Assembly: GCA_002901265.1 (NCBI GenBank)
Contig: PPHI01000043.1
Span: forward strand, 18,795-82,794
Origin: Rhodopirellula baltica
GTDB taxonomy: Bacteria > Planctomycetota > Planctomycetia > Pirellulales > Pirellulaceae
DNA length: 64,000 nucleotides
Direction: 5' to 3'
Part shown: piece after piece, positions 9,901 to 20,174 of the stretch
Layout: every line of letters starts with the position of its first letter
Position numbering within the stretch: the stretch's first letter is position 1
Program-made: the position numbers and the translations under genes
Notes under the pieces: generated by a model
Told to the model about the DNA's origin: nothing
Database searches by the model: none
What the model saw: the letters and a program-made list of their open reading frames with translations, nothing else

Positions 9901-12900
9901 CCTTCGCTATCAACCGCCAAGCCACGCAATCCAATCACGCCAACGGTTCCGACGCCCGAGATTGTTCGCGGGAATGCGACCGTTTGGATCGTCTGGTGGT
10001 AAGTTGACGAGTACGGATCGGTGTCGATCACATAGACGCTCGCCGAGCGGTAATCCGAGACATAGAGGCGTCGACCTGATGGGGCAAACGCCAAATCGAA
10101 CGCCTTGGCGCCTTCAGGCAACTTGATGGTGTTGACGCCCAATGTTTCAGGCTTTTCGTCATCATCCGGGATGGTGTCGATTTGCTGAAGTGCGACGGTG
10201 TCTACTACCGCGACCATGCCTTGGTCGATCGTCACATAGAAACGCGCCCCATCGGGGCTTGCGGTGGTCTTTCGCGGCGTCAACGTGGACGTCGCTTGTC
10301 CATTCACAAGATTGATCGACGCACGGGTAAATGGGTTAAGCTTCGTGTCACCGTCTGGATCGGTGACGGTACAAGCAAGGTCGAACTCTCCGTCAGTCAG
10401 TGTTGCACAAATGTCATAGATCAAGACGGCTCCGTCGGCCCCCGAGGCAACCATCGCGTAGCGTTGGTCGGCCAGGAGCTGGACAGGATTGCTGGTCAGT
10501 TCCTGGCGTCCGAATTCATTGTCAACCGGCAAATCCATTGGTCGAGTGACTGTAATGATCGTCCCAGCGACTTGAGCTCCGACAGGGACTTCAAAGCTCA
10601 AGAAATCACCGTCCAACGTCAGCTTGTCACCCGGAATCCGAATGTCCTTGCCACCCAAGATCAGTGGCGTGCCGTCGGTGTTGAACGTATCGCGGGCGCC
10701 GATTTCGATCGTGACATAGAGATCCTCGACCTTCGAACCAAGCGTCGATCCGTCGAGTTGCGGCACACCCTTGTACGGATTTGCCATCACGAATTCCGAT
10801 CCTTCCAATTTCACAACGAAGGATCCGCCGTTTGACGGCGGAATCAATTCGGCGCCGATTACAGTGGGTGGGGTACTGCGGGTTTGCGAACGCGGCACCG
10901 AAGGCAACACAATGTTCGGAATCGTGCCGGACTGGATACTGACGTTTTGGTTCGCAGTCTCAACCAATCCAGAAGGCGTGGTCTTGTATTGGGTCAAGAC
11001 ATAATCGATGGAGTAAATTGCTGGGACCAGGAAAGTTCCCAGCGCATCATTGGCAGCATAGAACTTGCTCGAACCATCGGTTGCGTCGTCGATTGCCGCA
11101 TCCATGCTGACGACTGCATCACCAAACTGTGCGTCACCTGCTGTCGAAATCCGCGTGCTCAAATCCGACATCGCGCCAAGAGCGGTGAACAATCCAGGGC
11201 TCGCGGCGAACATCATTCCCGACGGACTGAACTTGAACAGGCTATTGTTGCCGTCAAGGATTCTTCCGGACACGCCAACGTTTGGCGGACTGGTCGTATG
11301 CATCTGGCCGTCATCGCCGACGCGCATCACATCCACGATCATCCATGTCGTCAGCGGGTCAGTTCCTTCGCGAAGCACCTCGACTTCACGGAACAGATAC
11401 GTCACATCCCCAGCGGACAAACCCGGACCGGCTGGGATCGACACCTGCAGCGGATAATCCGCTTGGTTGGGGATCCCCAAAAGCTCTGCGCCACCCGCAA
11501 AACTGAATCCGGGCGGGAGGGCGAACGGCAGATCGGTTTCGGTTGCGGCGCCAATACTGATGTCAATCGTACTGTCCAGTGCGCCCATCGGAATTCCAAC
11601 CAGAATGCCATCGTCACTAGCAATCAGACCACCTTCGGGTCCAACGATCGTATCGCTCTTCGCCTCGGCGATTTGGAATTCGGTTTGGTATGTCTTACCG
11701 CCTCGAACGACGGTGACTGCCGTCGTGCCAACGGTCAGTGCCGTCAAGACACCATTCGCATCGATTGCAACGACCGACGGGTCTTCGATCACATAATACG
11801 TCTCCGCATCGGCCGTGACATCGACGACATTCTGTTCAAGTCGCTGGCGCACCACAAACGGACGTTGTTCGCCCGGACGCAAAACGTAGCTGCCGGGATA
11901 GACGTCAACAAATTCTCGAGCCGCACCACCGACGTTGATCGCTGTCGCTGTCGAGAGCCCAAATGCGCTGACTGCCAATGCGCCATTGCCAATATTTGAT
12001 CCGACCACGAATCCAAGGTCTGTGACTTGGAAAAGGTCAGGGGTGAGCGATTCGAATTCGATATCGTTCGCGGAAAGCCTTTCTTTCGTTCCATCGGCTA
12101 GGATCCCGAACACGCCGATCTTGATCGTTTGCCCCAGACGCACGGACGGATCTAATTGACTCAGTTCGAGCGATTCGTATCCACCCGACAGCACTTCGAT
12201 GCTGCGGTTGAATTCTGCGGATTGCAAGACGCCATCATCTGCGACCAAGGTCAGCGAGATGTCTCCTTGCGAAATGCTCGGGCTCACCAGAACAAGGCCA
12301 CCGCCTAATGCACGCACCGTACTGTTGGTTGCTGAATCAACCGTCGCCCAAAACGCTTCGCCTTCCGGATCTGCCCAGCCTTCCGTCGCAGAGACGACGA
12401 ACTGTGATCCTGTTCGCACAAGCAGTGGCTCGCCGGATTCATAAACAGGAGCTTGATTGATTTGTAGACCGAATTGTGAACGAAACGCCGCAAGATCCAG
12501 CTCGTCGACCGTCCCATCGCGATCGGCATCGGCCTGCACAACGTATTCGGGGTCCCCAAAATCTGAACCCAACGCGGCATCAAGCAAACTGCTATCTGTC
12601 GCATCAAGTTGCCCATCCGCATTCACGTCGCCTGCAAGGTAAATGACTGCGGTAAAGTCTTCGCCAGTCGCCCCAGAGATCGAAAGTTGATACGTTCCAG
12701 CCGTTTCGATCGTAAAGGTGTTAACGCTGCGATCGCCTTCCGCGACTTCTGTTCCGGCAACGAGACCATTGATCGCGCCCGTCCCATGATCAACATCAAT
12801 TCCAAGGGTGATCGTCCCGGACGGACTCGAATTGAGTTCGCCTTGTGTGATGGTGAAGGAGTAATTCGATGGCGACTGTTGATGGGTTCCGATGATTGGT

Positions 12901-15900
12901 GCAGCCAGTAGTTCTACTGTGCCGCCAAGATGCGGCTGCAAGGGCGAGACATTCACACCGGTGTCGTCGTAGCTAAACGAGGTTCCCGCTGCGCCCGAAA
13001 CGGCAATGGTCCGCAGTCGATGTTCCGCGTCATAGCCATAGAACGTTCGCCCTGAATTACCCAAGTCAACGACGTTTGATAAACGGCCTACGTCGTCATA
13101 TCGATAAACGACATGTTCGCCGCTTGGGCCGACCAACTCGCTGATCTGTCCTTCTGAATTCCGGATGATCGTCAAACGCTCGCCCGACGGGGCAATCAAA
13201 GCACTATCGGTCACACGCAAGAAGACTTCGCTTGCTGCCGCTTGAATACTGTGGAGCTTGTACCCCGATTGTGTGCGCTCGAACGTGTGTCGCTGACCGG
13301 ATGGTGAAATCAGCGTAAACGCGGTTTCACCAACCGCAACGAGACCGGGATTGTATGGAAGCCCACTACCGATTTCGTAGTACGAATTGCCCGCTCGACG
13401 AAGGTTGGCGCGGGGCGATTCGAGTTCCCACTGTGCCGATGTGTCTGACGTCCAACCAGGGACAAAGGCTTCCACAGAGCCGATCGCTTGGCTGGACGGT
13501 TCAAAGCGAAAGGCGACGCGTTCGCCTGTTGGCAATGTCAAATACACCCGCCCCTGATCCGTCATTGCGGGGAATTGCCCCGAATCGTTGTTGCCAACAT
13601 CCAACGACAATTGCGGGTTGAACAGCGGAAAGGCCCACTTGTTACCGAATTCCGAAGCCGCGTTTGTCATCGTCAGCGAGTCGTGTACTCGCGAGATTGG
13701 AACCGCGATACCCGCCAGCGAGACTGTCATATCGACCGCGACTTCCAGCAATGCGCCAGACTTTGAGACCGAATTGATTTCGATCTCATGGTTGTACTCA
13801 GACTCGAGCCCGCCAAAGTCACTGGCAGTGATGTGGAGGGTATAAAATCCGTTGGCAAACAAGCTCGGATCGATCGCGATGTTTTCCGTAATGCTGGTCG
13901 TCCCCTCGGAGATCAGCACGGCACCATTACCGCCCCTTGGGATTAGTTCGACTTTGTACTCGGCAAGTCCCGCATCCGAAATGTTGACGATCAAGTCTCT
14001 CGATTCGGTAAAGATCGGTGGGGCGAGCTGTAAGACCTCAATTCGTGGTGCAGTGAAATCAGCCGGATCCCGCACATACAGAGGCGACTTCGTCGTTGTC
14101 GTGCGTCCTTCGGCATCCGTGACAGTTGCGGTAATTTCGAAACGTCCTGGTTGGACGGAAACGAATGTGCCGCGTCCTAGTTCATCGAGAACGATGATTT
14201 GACCGTCAATCGAAAGTGTTGCGTTTGCCAGTTCAACATCGCTGTCGGCGATCGGTTCGATCGTGATCGGTTGGCCTGGTGATGCTGGGAAACTTGGCGT
14301 GGTAACAATGCGTAGCTTCGGTCCAGACGGCTCAACCGAGGCGACAATTGTGATCGGTCGCTCGATGGCGAGGTCGCCATCGGTTGCCGTGACACGGACG
14401 GTGTAGGTACCAGCTTGAAAACTTGCCGCGGTCCAGCGAATCACATGATCGGCGTCAAGCGTTGCACCGGCGGGAAGATCGCTTGCGGAAATCGTTACCA
14501 TGTCGCCATCAGGATCACTGGCGAGGACGGGAATTTCCAGCAATTGGCCGATTTCTGCTTGCCGAAAACTTGGCAAGGTCAACGACGGTGAACGATTGGT
14601 CGAAAGGACGCGCACGTCGACATTCAACGCATCGCTGGCACCGCTCGGATCGGTCACTTTAAACGGAAGGACAAAATCACCGGCAGAACTGTAGTCCACG
14701 TCCCAAATCACAGTTCTTGAAAGCGGATCAAACTTAAAACCATTTGGTGCGACGCCATCAAAGTCAAAGACGAGAGATTCACCATCCGCGTCGCCCGCAT
14801 TGACTGAGAAAATCAGTTGGTCGCCTTCGCGCGTGTAAAGCCTCGGCAGCTTGCTGAAGACAGGTGCAACATTCGTGTTGGTAACCGTGATGAAGACGTC
14901 TTCACTGCGCGATCCGGCACCGTCAGTAGCCGTCAAGCGTATTCGATAGGTCCCTGATTGTGTCGCGTTTGGCGTCCAGTTGAAGGTTCCTGTTGTCCCG
15001 TCAAATGACGCACCTGACGGCAGACTAGCTGCCACACCGCCGCTGATCAGTCCCGCCGTAAACGAAACGGTATCACCATCGGAATCTGCAGCGGCCGCGG
15101 TGAATGATAGCGTTTGCCCTTCCGCGACGGTTTGTTCGCCGATTGGATCAAGAGTCGGGCGAATGTTGCTGTTCCGAACAGTCAACGTAATCGTACGGGT
15201 GTCCGTCAATTGGTTGGCAGCATCGCCATTCCCTGAATCTGTCGCGGTGAAAGTCAGGGTGTAGGTACCGATATCGGTTTCGGTTGGTGACCAAGTGAAT
15301 TTGCGCCGTCCATACACCCCGGTGTCGATCAGTTGACTTCCCGATGGTAGACCACTTGCGACAACCGTTAGCGCATCCTGATCATCATCGCTGAGAACCA
15401 AATCCAGACTGAACGTTGTATCAACGAGAACGACGCTGTCATACAACGGCTTAAATCGAGGAGGCTCGTTCTCGCTCGTGATTTGCAATGTGAACTGAGA
15501 TTGCGATTGCAGCGGAGATGGCCCATCCAGCTCCGTTGCGATCACCGTCACTAATAGATCATCACGATTGCCAGGCAGCGGCGAAAGTGAAAGCGTGCCG
15601 GTCCCGTCACCAAAATCTGTGAACGTCGCGAAATCGGGAAGCACCGTTGATTCGCCGAAACGAACGTCCAATTTCAATGCGGATCCTTCGAAATCGGTCG
15701 CAACGATCGGAATATCGAGCGTTTCCCGGACCGCTAGAGTCGTTGCGGAAATGGATTCGATTTGAGGTGCGAAATTCGCATCCGCGACATTGATCGAAAC
15801 GACGACCGTGTCACTTGTCGATGTACCAGTGCCATCACCATCGTCGGTTGCCGTGAAAGTGATGTCATACTGCCCCGAATCATTGAAACCAGGCGTCCAA

Positions 15901-18900
15901 GTCAACAGCTGACGGTCGTCGTCAAACGTCGCACCACTGGGCAGACCTGACACTTGGTAAGTCAAATTCGGGAGCAGCGTTTCAAAATCGACGTAGAAAT
16001 CGTCCCCAGTCGTGGTTGGACTGGTCGGCGCCACGGGGAACTCGGGATCAAACGCAGCCACGCGAAGATTGAAGGTTTGCCCTTCAAAAATCTCAGTCGG
16101 GTCGATTGTCGAGAAACGAACCTGACCATTGACGTTGTTCACAACAATGTGCGCCGTTTGTTCGGTGCGGGCATCACCATCATCGACGGAAAACTTCAAG
16201 TCATAGACACCATGTTGGTCAAAGCCCGGTGTCCATTCGAAAATCCCCGTATTCGGATCGAGGTAGGATCCCGGTGGCAGATTCGACGATTGATAACGCA
16301 GGTTGTCACCATCTTCGTCTTCACCCAACAATCGGATCGTCAGTTCGTCTCCTTCGTTGATCGTTCGCGAAGCAATTGGTTGCAACCTCGGCGCGACATT
16401 ATTCGCCGCAATCACGATCTCGAACGACACACTGGATTCGACAAAGCCATCGCTGGCAATCAATGTGACGTCTTCATACACGCCGGCGGCACTGCCGTCG
16501 GGACGCCAACGAAGCATTTGGCTGTACCAGTCAAAGACCGCACCGGGTGGCAATCGATCGGCAAAATAAAATAGGTCGTCGCCATCCGGATCAAAAGCGC
16601 TAACAGGGATCTCGATCAAATCGCCTTCGGTAGCGAAGACGTCGCCGATCGGAGCGACAATGGGAGCTCGATTTGCGCCGCTGACATCGACGGTCCAAGT
16701 CTGACGCTTGTAGGCTCCGCGGGCATCATAGGCCCGTAATTCGAAGTCAACGTTTGTCGCGGCATCCTTTCCGGGCGTCCAAGTGATCTGTCCGGTCGCC
16801 GCATTGACACTCGCACCCGCCGGAGCGTTGGCGAGGACGTACGAAACGGTCGCGCCGTCCGGATCGTCAGCCTCGGCATCGTAGCCATACGCGGTATCGA
16901 TCGAGGCAAATTGCGATGGAGACGTGCTGAACAAAGGCAGCTGATTCGGTGGCAACGTCGCCAGAATACGTGGCTGAAAGTTTAGATCAACAAGGTTTGG
17001 ATTTGCGATGGTGATCGTTTGCGGCGACGACGTACCGTGAGCCTGTAAGACCTCTCCATCAGCCAAAATCTGATAGCCATTCGCATCTGCGGGGGCGCCA
17101 TCGTTGCCAAAGAAGACAACCGAACTATCACCCAGTTGGTCGAACATCACGTTGATCGGACCGGCGATGTCAAAATCAGCGGTGTTGCTGACCACAACGT
17201 CGAACAACAATGTGCCATCAGCGCGGTTCAAACGTGTATTGGAATAAGCCAGCGAAGTAGAGATCGACACGTCTTCAAAGACGCGGAACGTCGTGGTGTA
17301 TCCGTTTCCGCCGATCGCAATCCCTTGCTCACTCTCGACCTGTGCCGCAACCGTTAACTCGTACTCCGCCGGTGACAAGGTTTCGAAAAGTAAACTTGCA
17401 CTGCGTGACTGGGCATCGTATGCGACGGCGCCGATGTTCACGGTTTCACCGGTGTCACGGTTCTTGAGCGAATAGTTCGAACGTTGGTTCCCGGCAGCGG
17501 GATCGTTGTTCGATTGCAGGAGTCCCACATCAAAAACAAGTTCCGCTTGGTTGGCGCCGTCTTTGATTCGAGTCTCGATCACGCGAGGCGCGGCAACGGT
17601 AAAGAACACATCAACTTGCTGGCCTTGCGTTGCCAGGAAGCGTCCTCCACTGATGGGCTGAATTTCTTCGACTCGGCCACTGCCACCGGTCGCAATCACA
17701 GTCTGTCGAAGTGAAAGCGGGTCAACGATTGAAATCGAGCCCTTTGATTCATGACCGACAATCAACGCGTCTTCATACAGCGAGCCGACGGGCCCAATGG
17801 CGAGCGATTCGGCGCGACCTTCGATCTGTACCACCGTTTCCGCTCGTCCACGGAAATCGAATCGCAAGATCTGACCACCGTTGGGCCAAGCGGTTCCGTA
17901 CAACACTCCGTCGCGCGTGACGGCCAGCGAATCGGCACGAACATCGCTGAAAGGGATCAACTTTCGAGTCGATGTATTGAATCGACTGATTCCCGAAGTC
18001 GTAGAAACATAGATTTCGGTCTGCCCGGGAATGGCAGCCAAGCCCAATGCGATGCCGGCTCCGATGCGATCGAGCACGGCACCTGTGTTTGGATCCAGTT
18101 GCAGCAGACCTTGGCCGCCTGTGGACGCCCAAAGTTGCCCGGATGCATCAAACACCACATCGTAAATTGGCGAGGTACTCGGTAACGCGGTCAATCGATA
18201 CTGAGCGGTCGCAGGATCGAGCCCGGCCGGGATTTTGAACAGTTCGTTCCGACCGGCGCCGCCAGAAAGGTAAATCGATCCATCGGGCCCGACCGCCATT
18301 GCCAGTGCGCCGATGTCAGCACCGCTATTGCCAGGAATCGTAGTAAAGCTCTCAGCTGCGAGTGGCCGAATCACACGATTGAATCGACTCGGCTTTGCGG
18401 CGCTCGTTTTCGAAGGGATGCCGAACGCGATTTCATCGAACAGGCGATCCGCGACGGTTGTCGGCTCCGGCGTCGCTTGTGGCAGCGTAACCGTGGGAGC
18501 AATCGTCACACTGGGAGCCGAACCGAGGTTGATTTCTGGAACCAATCGCGGGACGCGAACGCCGTTTGGTACCGGTTCGATGTTACCGGCATTATCAATT
18601 GCCCGAACCAAAAACAGCGGCGATTGCCCCTCTTCCGCTTTGTAGACGAACGATGTCTCATCCGTTCGATACAACACAGACCGATAGCGTGTGCCACCGT
18701 CCAATGAAACCAACAGCGAGTACGTGGCAATCCCGCTTCCGCCTTGGTCATCGGCGGATGACCACTGGACTTCGTAACGATTTCCGCCCAACGGCAAGAC
18801 ACTGACCGTACTGGTAGGCGCAACCGCATCAAGCACCGCCGTCTGTGTGGTGCTGTCGATCGGAGCGTCGTCATCGATCAGCCAACGCGCGGTCATCTCG

Positions 18901-20174
18901 ATCAAGTCACCGGTCGCCAGTTGGTCACTCGAACCTGCGGCTTCGACATTGTTTGCTGACGCCCAGAAACCGACAGTCAATGTCTGTCCTGGTTGTAACA
19001 AACCGATCGCCGGATCAACGGGTGGTAGTCCGTCACGACCGTCAACCGCACGTAACAAGTACGACGCGACACGTGTCGTCGCATCAACTCCTGCCGTGAC
19101 TTGCAAGACGTAGCCTTCGGTATCGGTGAAATCGAATTCGCCGACGAAGTTGGGACGGCCAGCGGGTAGCGGAATCTGCAGATCACCAAGTTTGATGTCG
19201 GCCAACTGGAAACTTCGTTCGTCCAAGGTGTCGTCCAGCGGAATCAGCACACGGATTTCCCGCGCCGCATCGACAGCATCGACGTCATAGGTCGCTTTTG
19301 CCGTGTATGGCAACGGCGTCGCGATCGGTACAAAATTATCTCGTCCAAACCCAGTCGGTCCTGTCAACTGAACGTCGCTACCAACGGATTCGCCGAGCCC
19401 CTCCAAATTGAATGCAATCTCATCAGCAACTTCGCCAGATTCAATCAACGGCGGTGGGCCGGCACGGAGCTCAAATGTGACGAAGGACGTCGGATTACCC
19501 AAACCAAGATCGAATGCTTCAAAGTCCGGTACAGCCCCACCCGAATTCGCATCGGGTGTGTGCCCATGCAAAGCCCGCAGCTGTTCGATGAACCACTCCA
19601 TGTTGCTGGCGGCGGTCGCCGGACCGATGTTTGCATCATCGATGATCCCTCGTCCTGTTTCGCTTCCAAGCAATCCGCCAATGACGGAGAAGAATGCGTT
19701 GATGTTTTCCGCTTTCCCGTCAGCCGTTGGTGGACGATCTTCCGGTCGCAACAGCCCTTGGTCGGTGAGTGCATCGAGATAGAGACTGAAGAAAGCGTCC
19801 GCGTCAGAGGCAAACGCTTGGAGTGCCGACAGGGAATTGATCCTGAATTGGGTGACAGCTTCAGTTGTCCCTTCAATGTCTGGAAGATTTTCGATGTCCA
19901 GGTCGATGATCGTCGTGCGCAGCGTTTCCGCTTCCGTCCGTTGGTACTCGATGTACTCGGCCGAGCTCATCGGTGTCGCGGCAGCGGCGACATAGAAATC
20001 GAAGGCTAGATCATCGAGTTCAAACGGACTGAGGTTCCGTAAAAAGTCGGGGTCAGATTCCAGCTTCTCTCGTAAGCCCGGATAGATCGTTACCGCTGAT
20101 CCGATTTCGGTGACACCTTGGTTTGGCAGGTCGATGGCAACACCGCGCACGGTCAGCTTGCCGTCGAGATTCAA
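6936..20174 (-). CDS. giant RHS-locus protein, middle segment (propellers, Ig repeats, dockerin, RHS shell)
   Basis: This is a 4412-codon ORF whose only plausible start is a TTG overlapping the stop of the upstream ORF. Its order is: a helical N-terminal part (1-200); an NHL/SMP-30-like beta-propeller (~610-860); about nine He_PIG/cadherin-like Ig repeats, each opening with motifs like NRAP or NVAP (~1070-1950); a first RHS-like piece with YRYDDVGRL (~2160-2410); and a dockerin with two Ca loops, DVNADGQLD and DADRDGTVD (~2510-2570). After that come a Big_2-like and a ZU5-like region (~2690-2980), a second propeller with repeated YV and DGxRxYV strands (~3230-3630), and an RHS shell (~3800-4412). 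It ends inside a YD repeat. There is no signal peptide, which fits a continuation of the upstream ORF rather than an independent secreted protein. Probable location is the cell surface or outside the cell; the function is inferred only from RHS and dockerin families. Confidence 0.88.
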   Translation of the reverse strand: MNLDGKLTVRGVAIDLPNQGVTEIGSAVTIYPGLREKLESDPDFLRNLSPFELDDLAFDFYVAAAATPMSSAEYIEYQRTEAETLRTTIIDLDIENLPDIEGTTEAVTQFRINSLSALQAFASDADAFFSLYLDALTDQGLLRPEDRPPTADGKAENINAFFSVIGGLLGSETGRGIIDDANIGPATAASNMEWFIEQLRALHGHTPDANSGGAVPDFEAFDLGLGNPTSFVTFELRAGPPPLIESGEVADEIAFNLEGLGESVGSDVQLTGPTGFGRDNFVPIATPLPYTAKATYDVDAVDAAREIRVLIPLDDTLDERSFQLADIKLGDLQIPLPAGRPNFVGEFDFTDTEGYVLQVTAGVDATTRVASYLLRAVDGRDGLPPVDPAIGLLQPGQTLTVGFWASANNVEAAGSSDQLATGDLIEMTARWLIDDDAPIDSTTQTAVLDAVAPTSTVSVLPLGGNRYEVQWSSADDQGGSGIATYSLLVSLDGGTRYRSVLYRTDETSFVYKAEEGQSPLFLVRAIDNAGNIEPVPNGVRVPRLVPEINLGSAPSVTIAPTVTLPQATPEPTTVADRLFDEIAFGIPSKTSAAKPSRFNRVIRPLAAESFTTIPGNSGADIGALAMAVGPDGSIYLSGGAGRNELFKIPAGLDPATAQYRLTALPSTSPIYDVVFDASGQLWASTGGQGLLQLDPNTGAVLDRIGAGIALGLAAIPGQTEIYVSTTSGISRFNTSTRKLIPFSDVRADSLAVTRDGVLYGTAWPNGGQILRFDFRGRAETVVQIEGRAESLAIGPVGSLYEDALIVGHESKGSISIVDPLSLRQTVIATGGSGRVEEIQPISGGRFLATQGQQVDVFFTVAAPRVIETRIKDGANQAELVFDVGLLQSNNDPAAGNQRSNYSLKNRDTGETVNIGAVAYDAQSRSASLLFETLSPAEYELTVAAQVESEQGIAIGGNGYTTTFRVFEDVSISTSLAYSNTRLNRADGTLLFDVVVSNTADFDIAGPINVMFDQLGDSSVVFFGNDGAPADANGYQILADGEVLQAHGTSSPQTITIANPNLVDLNFQPRILATLPPNQLPLFSTSPSQFASIDTAYGYDAEADDPDGATVSYVLANAPAGASVNAATGQITWTPGKDAATNVDFELRAYDARGAYKRQTWTVDVSGANRAPIVAPIGDVFATEGDLIEIPVSAFDPDGDDLFYFADRLPPGAVFDWYSQMLRWRPDGSAAGVYEDVTLIASDGFVESSVSFEIVIAANNVAPRLQPIASRTINEGDELTIRLLGEDEDGDNLRYQSSNLPPGSYLDPNTGIFEWTPGFDQHGVYDLKFSVDDGDARTEQTAHIVVNNVNGQVRFSTIDPTEIFEGQTFNLRVAAFDPEFPVAPTSPTTTGDDFYVDFETLLPNLTYQVSGLPSGATFDDDRQLLTWTPGFNDSGQYDITFTATDDGDGTGTSTSDTVVVSINVADANFAPQIESISATTLAVRETLDIPIVATDFEGSALKLDVRFGESTVLPDFATFTDFGDGTGTLSLSPLPGNRDDLLVTVIATELDGPSPLQSQSQFTLQITSENEPPRFKPLYDSVVLVDTTFSLDLVLSDDDQDALTVVASGLPSGSQLIDTGVYGRRKFTWSPTETDIGTYTLTFTATDSGNGDAANQLTDTRTITLTVRNSNIRPTLDPIGEQTVAEGQTLSFTAAAADSDGDTVSFTAGLISGGVAASLPSGASFDGTTGTFNWTPNATQSGTYRIRLTATDGAGSRSEDVFITVTNTNVAPVFSKLPRLYTREGDQLIFSVNAGDADGESLVFDFDGVAPNGFKFDPLSRTVIWDVDYSSAGDFVLPFKVTDPSGASDALNVDVRVLSTNRSPSLTLPSFRQAEIGQLLEIPVLASDPDGDMVTISASDLPAGATLDADHVIRWTAASFQAGTYTVRVTATDGDLAIERPITIVASVEPSGPKLRIVTTPSFPASPGQPITIEPIADSDVELANATLSIDGQIIVLDELGRGTFVSVQPGRFEITATVTDAEGRTTTTKSPLYVRDPADFTAPRIEVLQLAPPIFTESRDLIVNISDAGLAEYKVELIPRGGNGAVLISEGTTSITENIAIDPSLFANGFYTLHITASDFGGLESEYNHEIEINSVSKSGALLEVAVDMTVSLAGIAVPISRVHDSLTMTNAASEFGNKWAFPLFNPQLSLDVGNNDSGQFPAMTDQGRVYLTLPTGERVAFRFEPSSQAIGSVEAFVPGWTSDTSAQWELESPRANLRRAGNSYYEIGSGLPYNPGLVAVGETAFTLISPSGQRHTFERTQSGYKLHSIQAAASEVFLRVTDSALIAPSGERLTIIRNSEGQISELVGPSGEHVVYRYDDVGRLSNVVDLGNSGRTFYGYDAEHRLRTIAVSGAAGTSFSYDDTGVNVSPLQPHLGGTVELLAAPIIGTHQQSPSNYSFTITQGELNSSPSGTITLGIDVDHGTGAINGLVAGTEVAEGDRSVNTFTIETAGTYQLSISGATGEDFTAVIYLAGDVNADGQLDATDSSLLDAALGSDFGDPEYVVQADADRDGTVDELDLAAFRSQFGLQINQAPVYESGEPLLVRTGSQFVVSATEGWADPEGEAFWATVDSATNSTVRALGGGLVLVSPSISQGDISLTLVADDGVLQSAEFNRSIEVLSGGYESLELSQLDPSVRLGQTIKIGVFGILADGTKERLSANDIEFESLTPDLFQVTDLGFVVGSNIGNGALAVSAFGLSTATAINVGGAAREFVDVYPGSYVLRPGEQRPFVVRQRLEQNVVDVTADAETYYVIEDPSVVAIDANGVLTALTVGTTAVTVVRGGKTYQTEFQIAEAKSDTIVGPEGGLIASDDGILVGIPMGALDSTIDISIGAATETDLPFALPPGFSFAGGAELLGIPNQADYPLQVSIPAGPGLSAGDVTYLFREVEVLREGTDPLTTWMIVDVMRVGDDGQMHTTSPPNVGVSGRILDGNNSLFKFSPSGMMFAASPGLFTALGAMSDLSTRISTAGDAQFGDAVVSMDAAIDDATDGSSKFYAANDALGTFLVPAIYSIDYVLTQYKTTPSGLVETANQNVSIQSGTIPNIVLPSVPRSQTRSTPPTVIGAELIPPSNGGSFVVKLEGSEFVMANPYKGVPQLDGSTLGSKVEDLYVTIEIGARDTFNTDGTPLILGGKDIRIPGDKLTLDGDFLSFEVPVGAQVAGTIITVTRPMDLPVDNEFGRQELTSNPVQLLADQRYAMVASGADGAVLIYDICATLTDGEFDLACTVTDPDGDTKLNPFTRASINLVNGQATSTLTPRKTTASPDGARFYVTIDQGMVAVVDTVALQQIDTIPDDDEKPETLGVNTIKLPEGAKAFDLAFAPSGRRLYVSDYRSASVYVIDTDPYSSTYHQTIQTVAFPRTISGVGTVGVIGLRGLAVDSEGNRLFVAAPKQDLFNVRGGTEGVVLSVPLRDEDGNFLSELTFDPGNDEQAVTVVGPGPYELSATDDAGVMLVTDRVADSFGLTVIRKQDEGPWQYETVNFESYGAIPRLVEGRGTQVHGVSNAQGVQYIPANTFEAQIGKHPAYAVVSAYRQFVQGDPKHDPGLGPFFAYNASQTDASGQTQFELIAAGGTIGFIRNPLGNFDDPLTRPRLVAATTPIVNGFTDDIAVSLQSGMVLAPQQAQDIVTGYDLSSMIALIESEATGESVPSWSQIGEDPAADGPLSRLLRGPLSTLPIDRVDPKLADAADFRFHTIDLGGDFALAYGVPNVGPDGESPNKYAPLPGGNLPRGISVQPAASGTLLGLAPTPYNQTPSMLGFPSRPLEVEAGVNAMVEVHSGAVQRSVPLVTYRSLETDRGLVLHYDSLRADPRPIHHLNLTSLDKVTYDTANDRLAYQVTAIGPDGKRYSSDGIDAATAQSQGLQEGYAYFKLPKAQPKETYGVGLQMDLSDAPTGLYTFEVSYGLMRRNGDSYDGRIVSQTSIEAVVNETESPFGGGWNLEGYLRMYPGDAGVLLVDGNGLEHIYLAPQDGSNLYTATVEDYSELRFENNRFYRRLRDGTEQVFDQDGYLESSTDRNGNSTQFIHQDGKLVEITDPVGLTTKLVYSGDYLTSVVDPINRTTRIDNTDGNLVEIVHPDGAKLSFQYEYVHQDDPEIGDHLMTGQTLPRGNDNTDPLSGSFKETYEYNDVNGRFESGTRVDSKTTTLTAAQVMFLADPEKISDPTQAEELHVLSSPATAELSEDLVSQCGGDPPESSAVRYTASAMHTDFKGTRREFKMTNFGQYHDSRDDARQTKQVGRGLNAGRVLVEKDAVGNLTCYVRDFLGNVVSQTDYPDGSPATQTIAYDYDPEFSYSESYNIPVKIIDAVGRETLHSLDSKGNILRTTISDPHAPAGSPTQTIQQYTYDSGHGYLPDVATDALGNQIDRNYNSQG

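Noticed and set aside
10884..11999. Plus-strand 371-codon ORF within the middle giant ORF
   Set aside because: It lies opposite continuous, domain-rich minus-strand coding sequence and is Cys/His/Arg-rich without any motif, typical of shadow ORFs.
20171..20174. A classical -1 programmed frameshift at the first junction
   Set aside because: No X-XXY-YYZ slippery heptamer is present at this junction or at 6936, so canonical slippage is not supported, although another recoding mechanism cannot be excluded.
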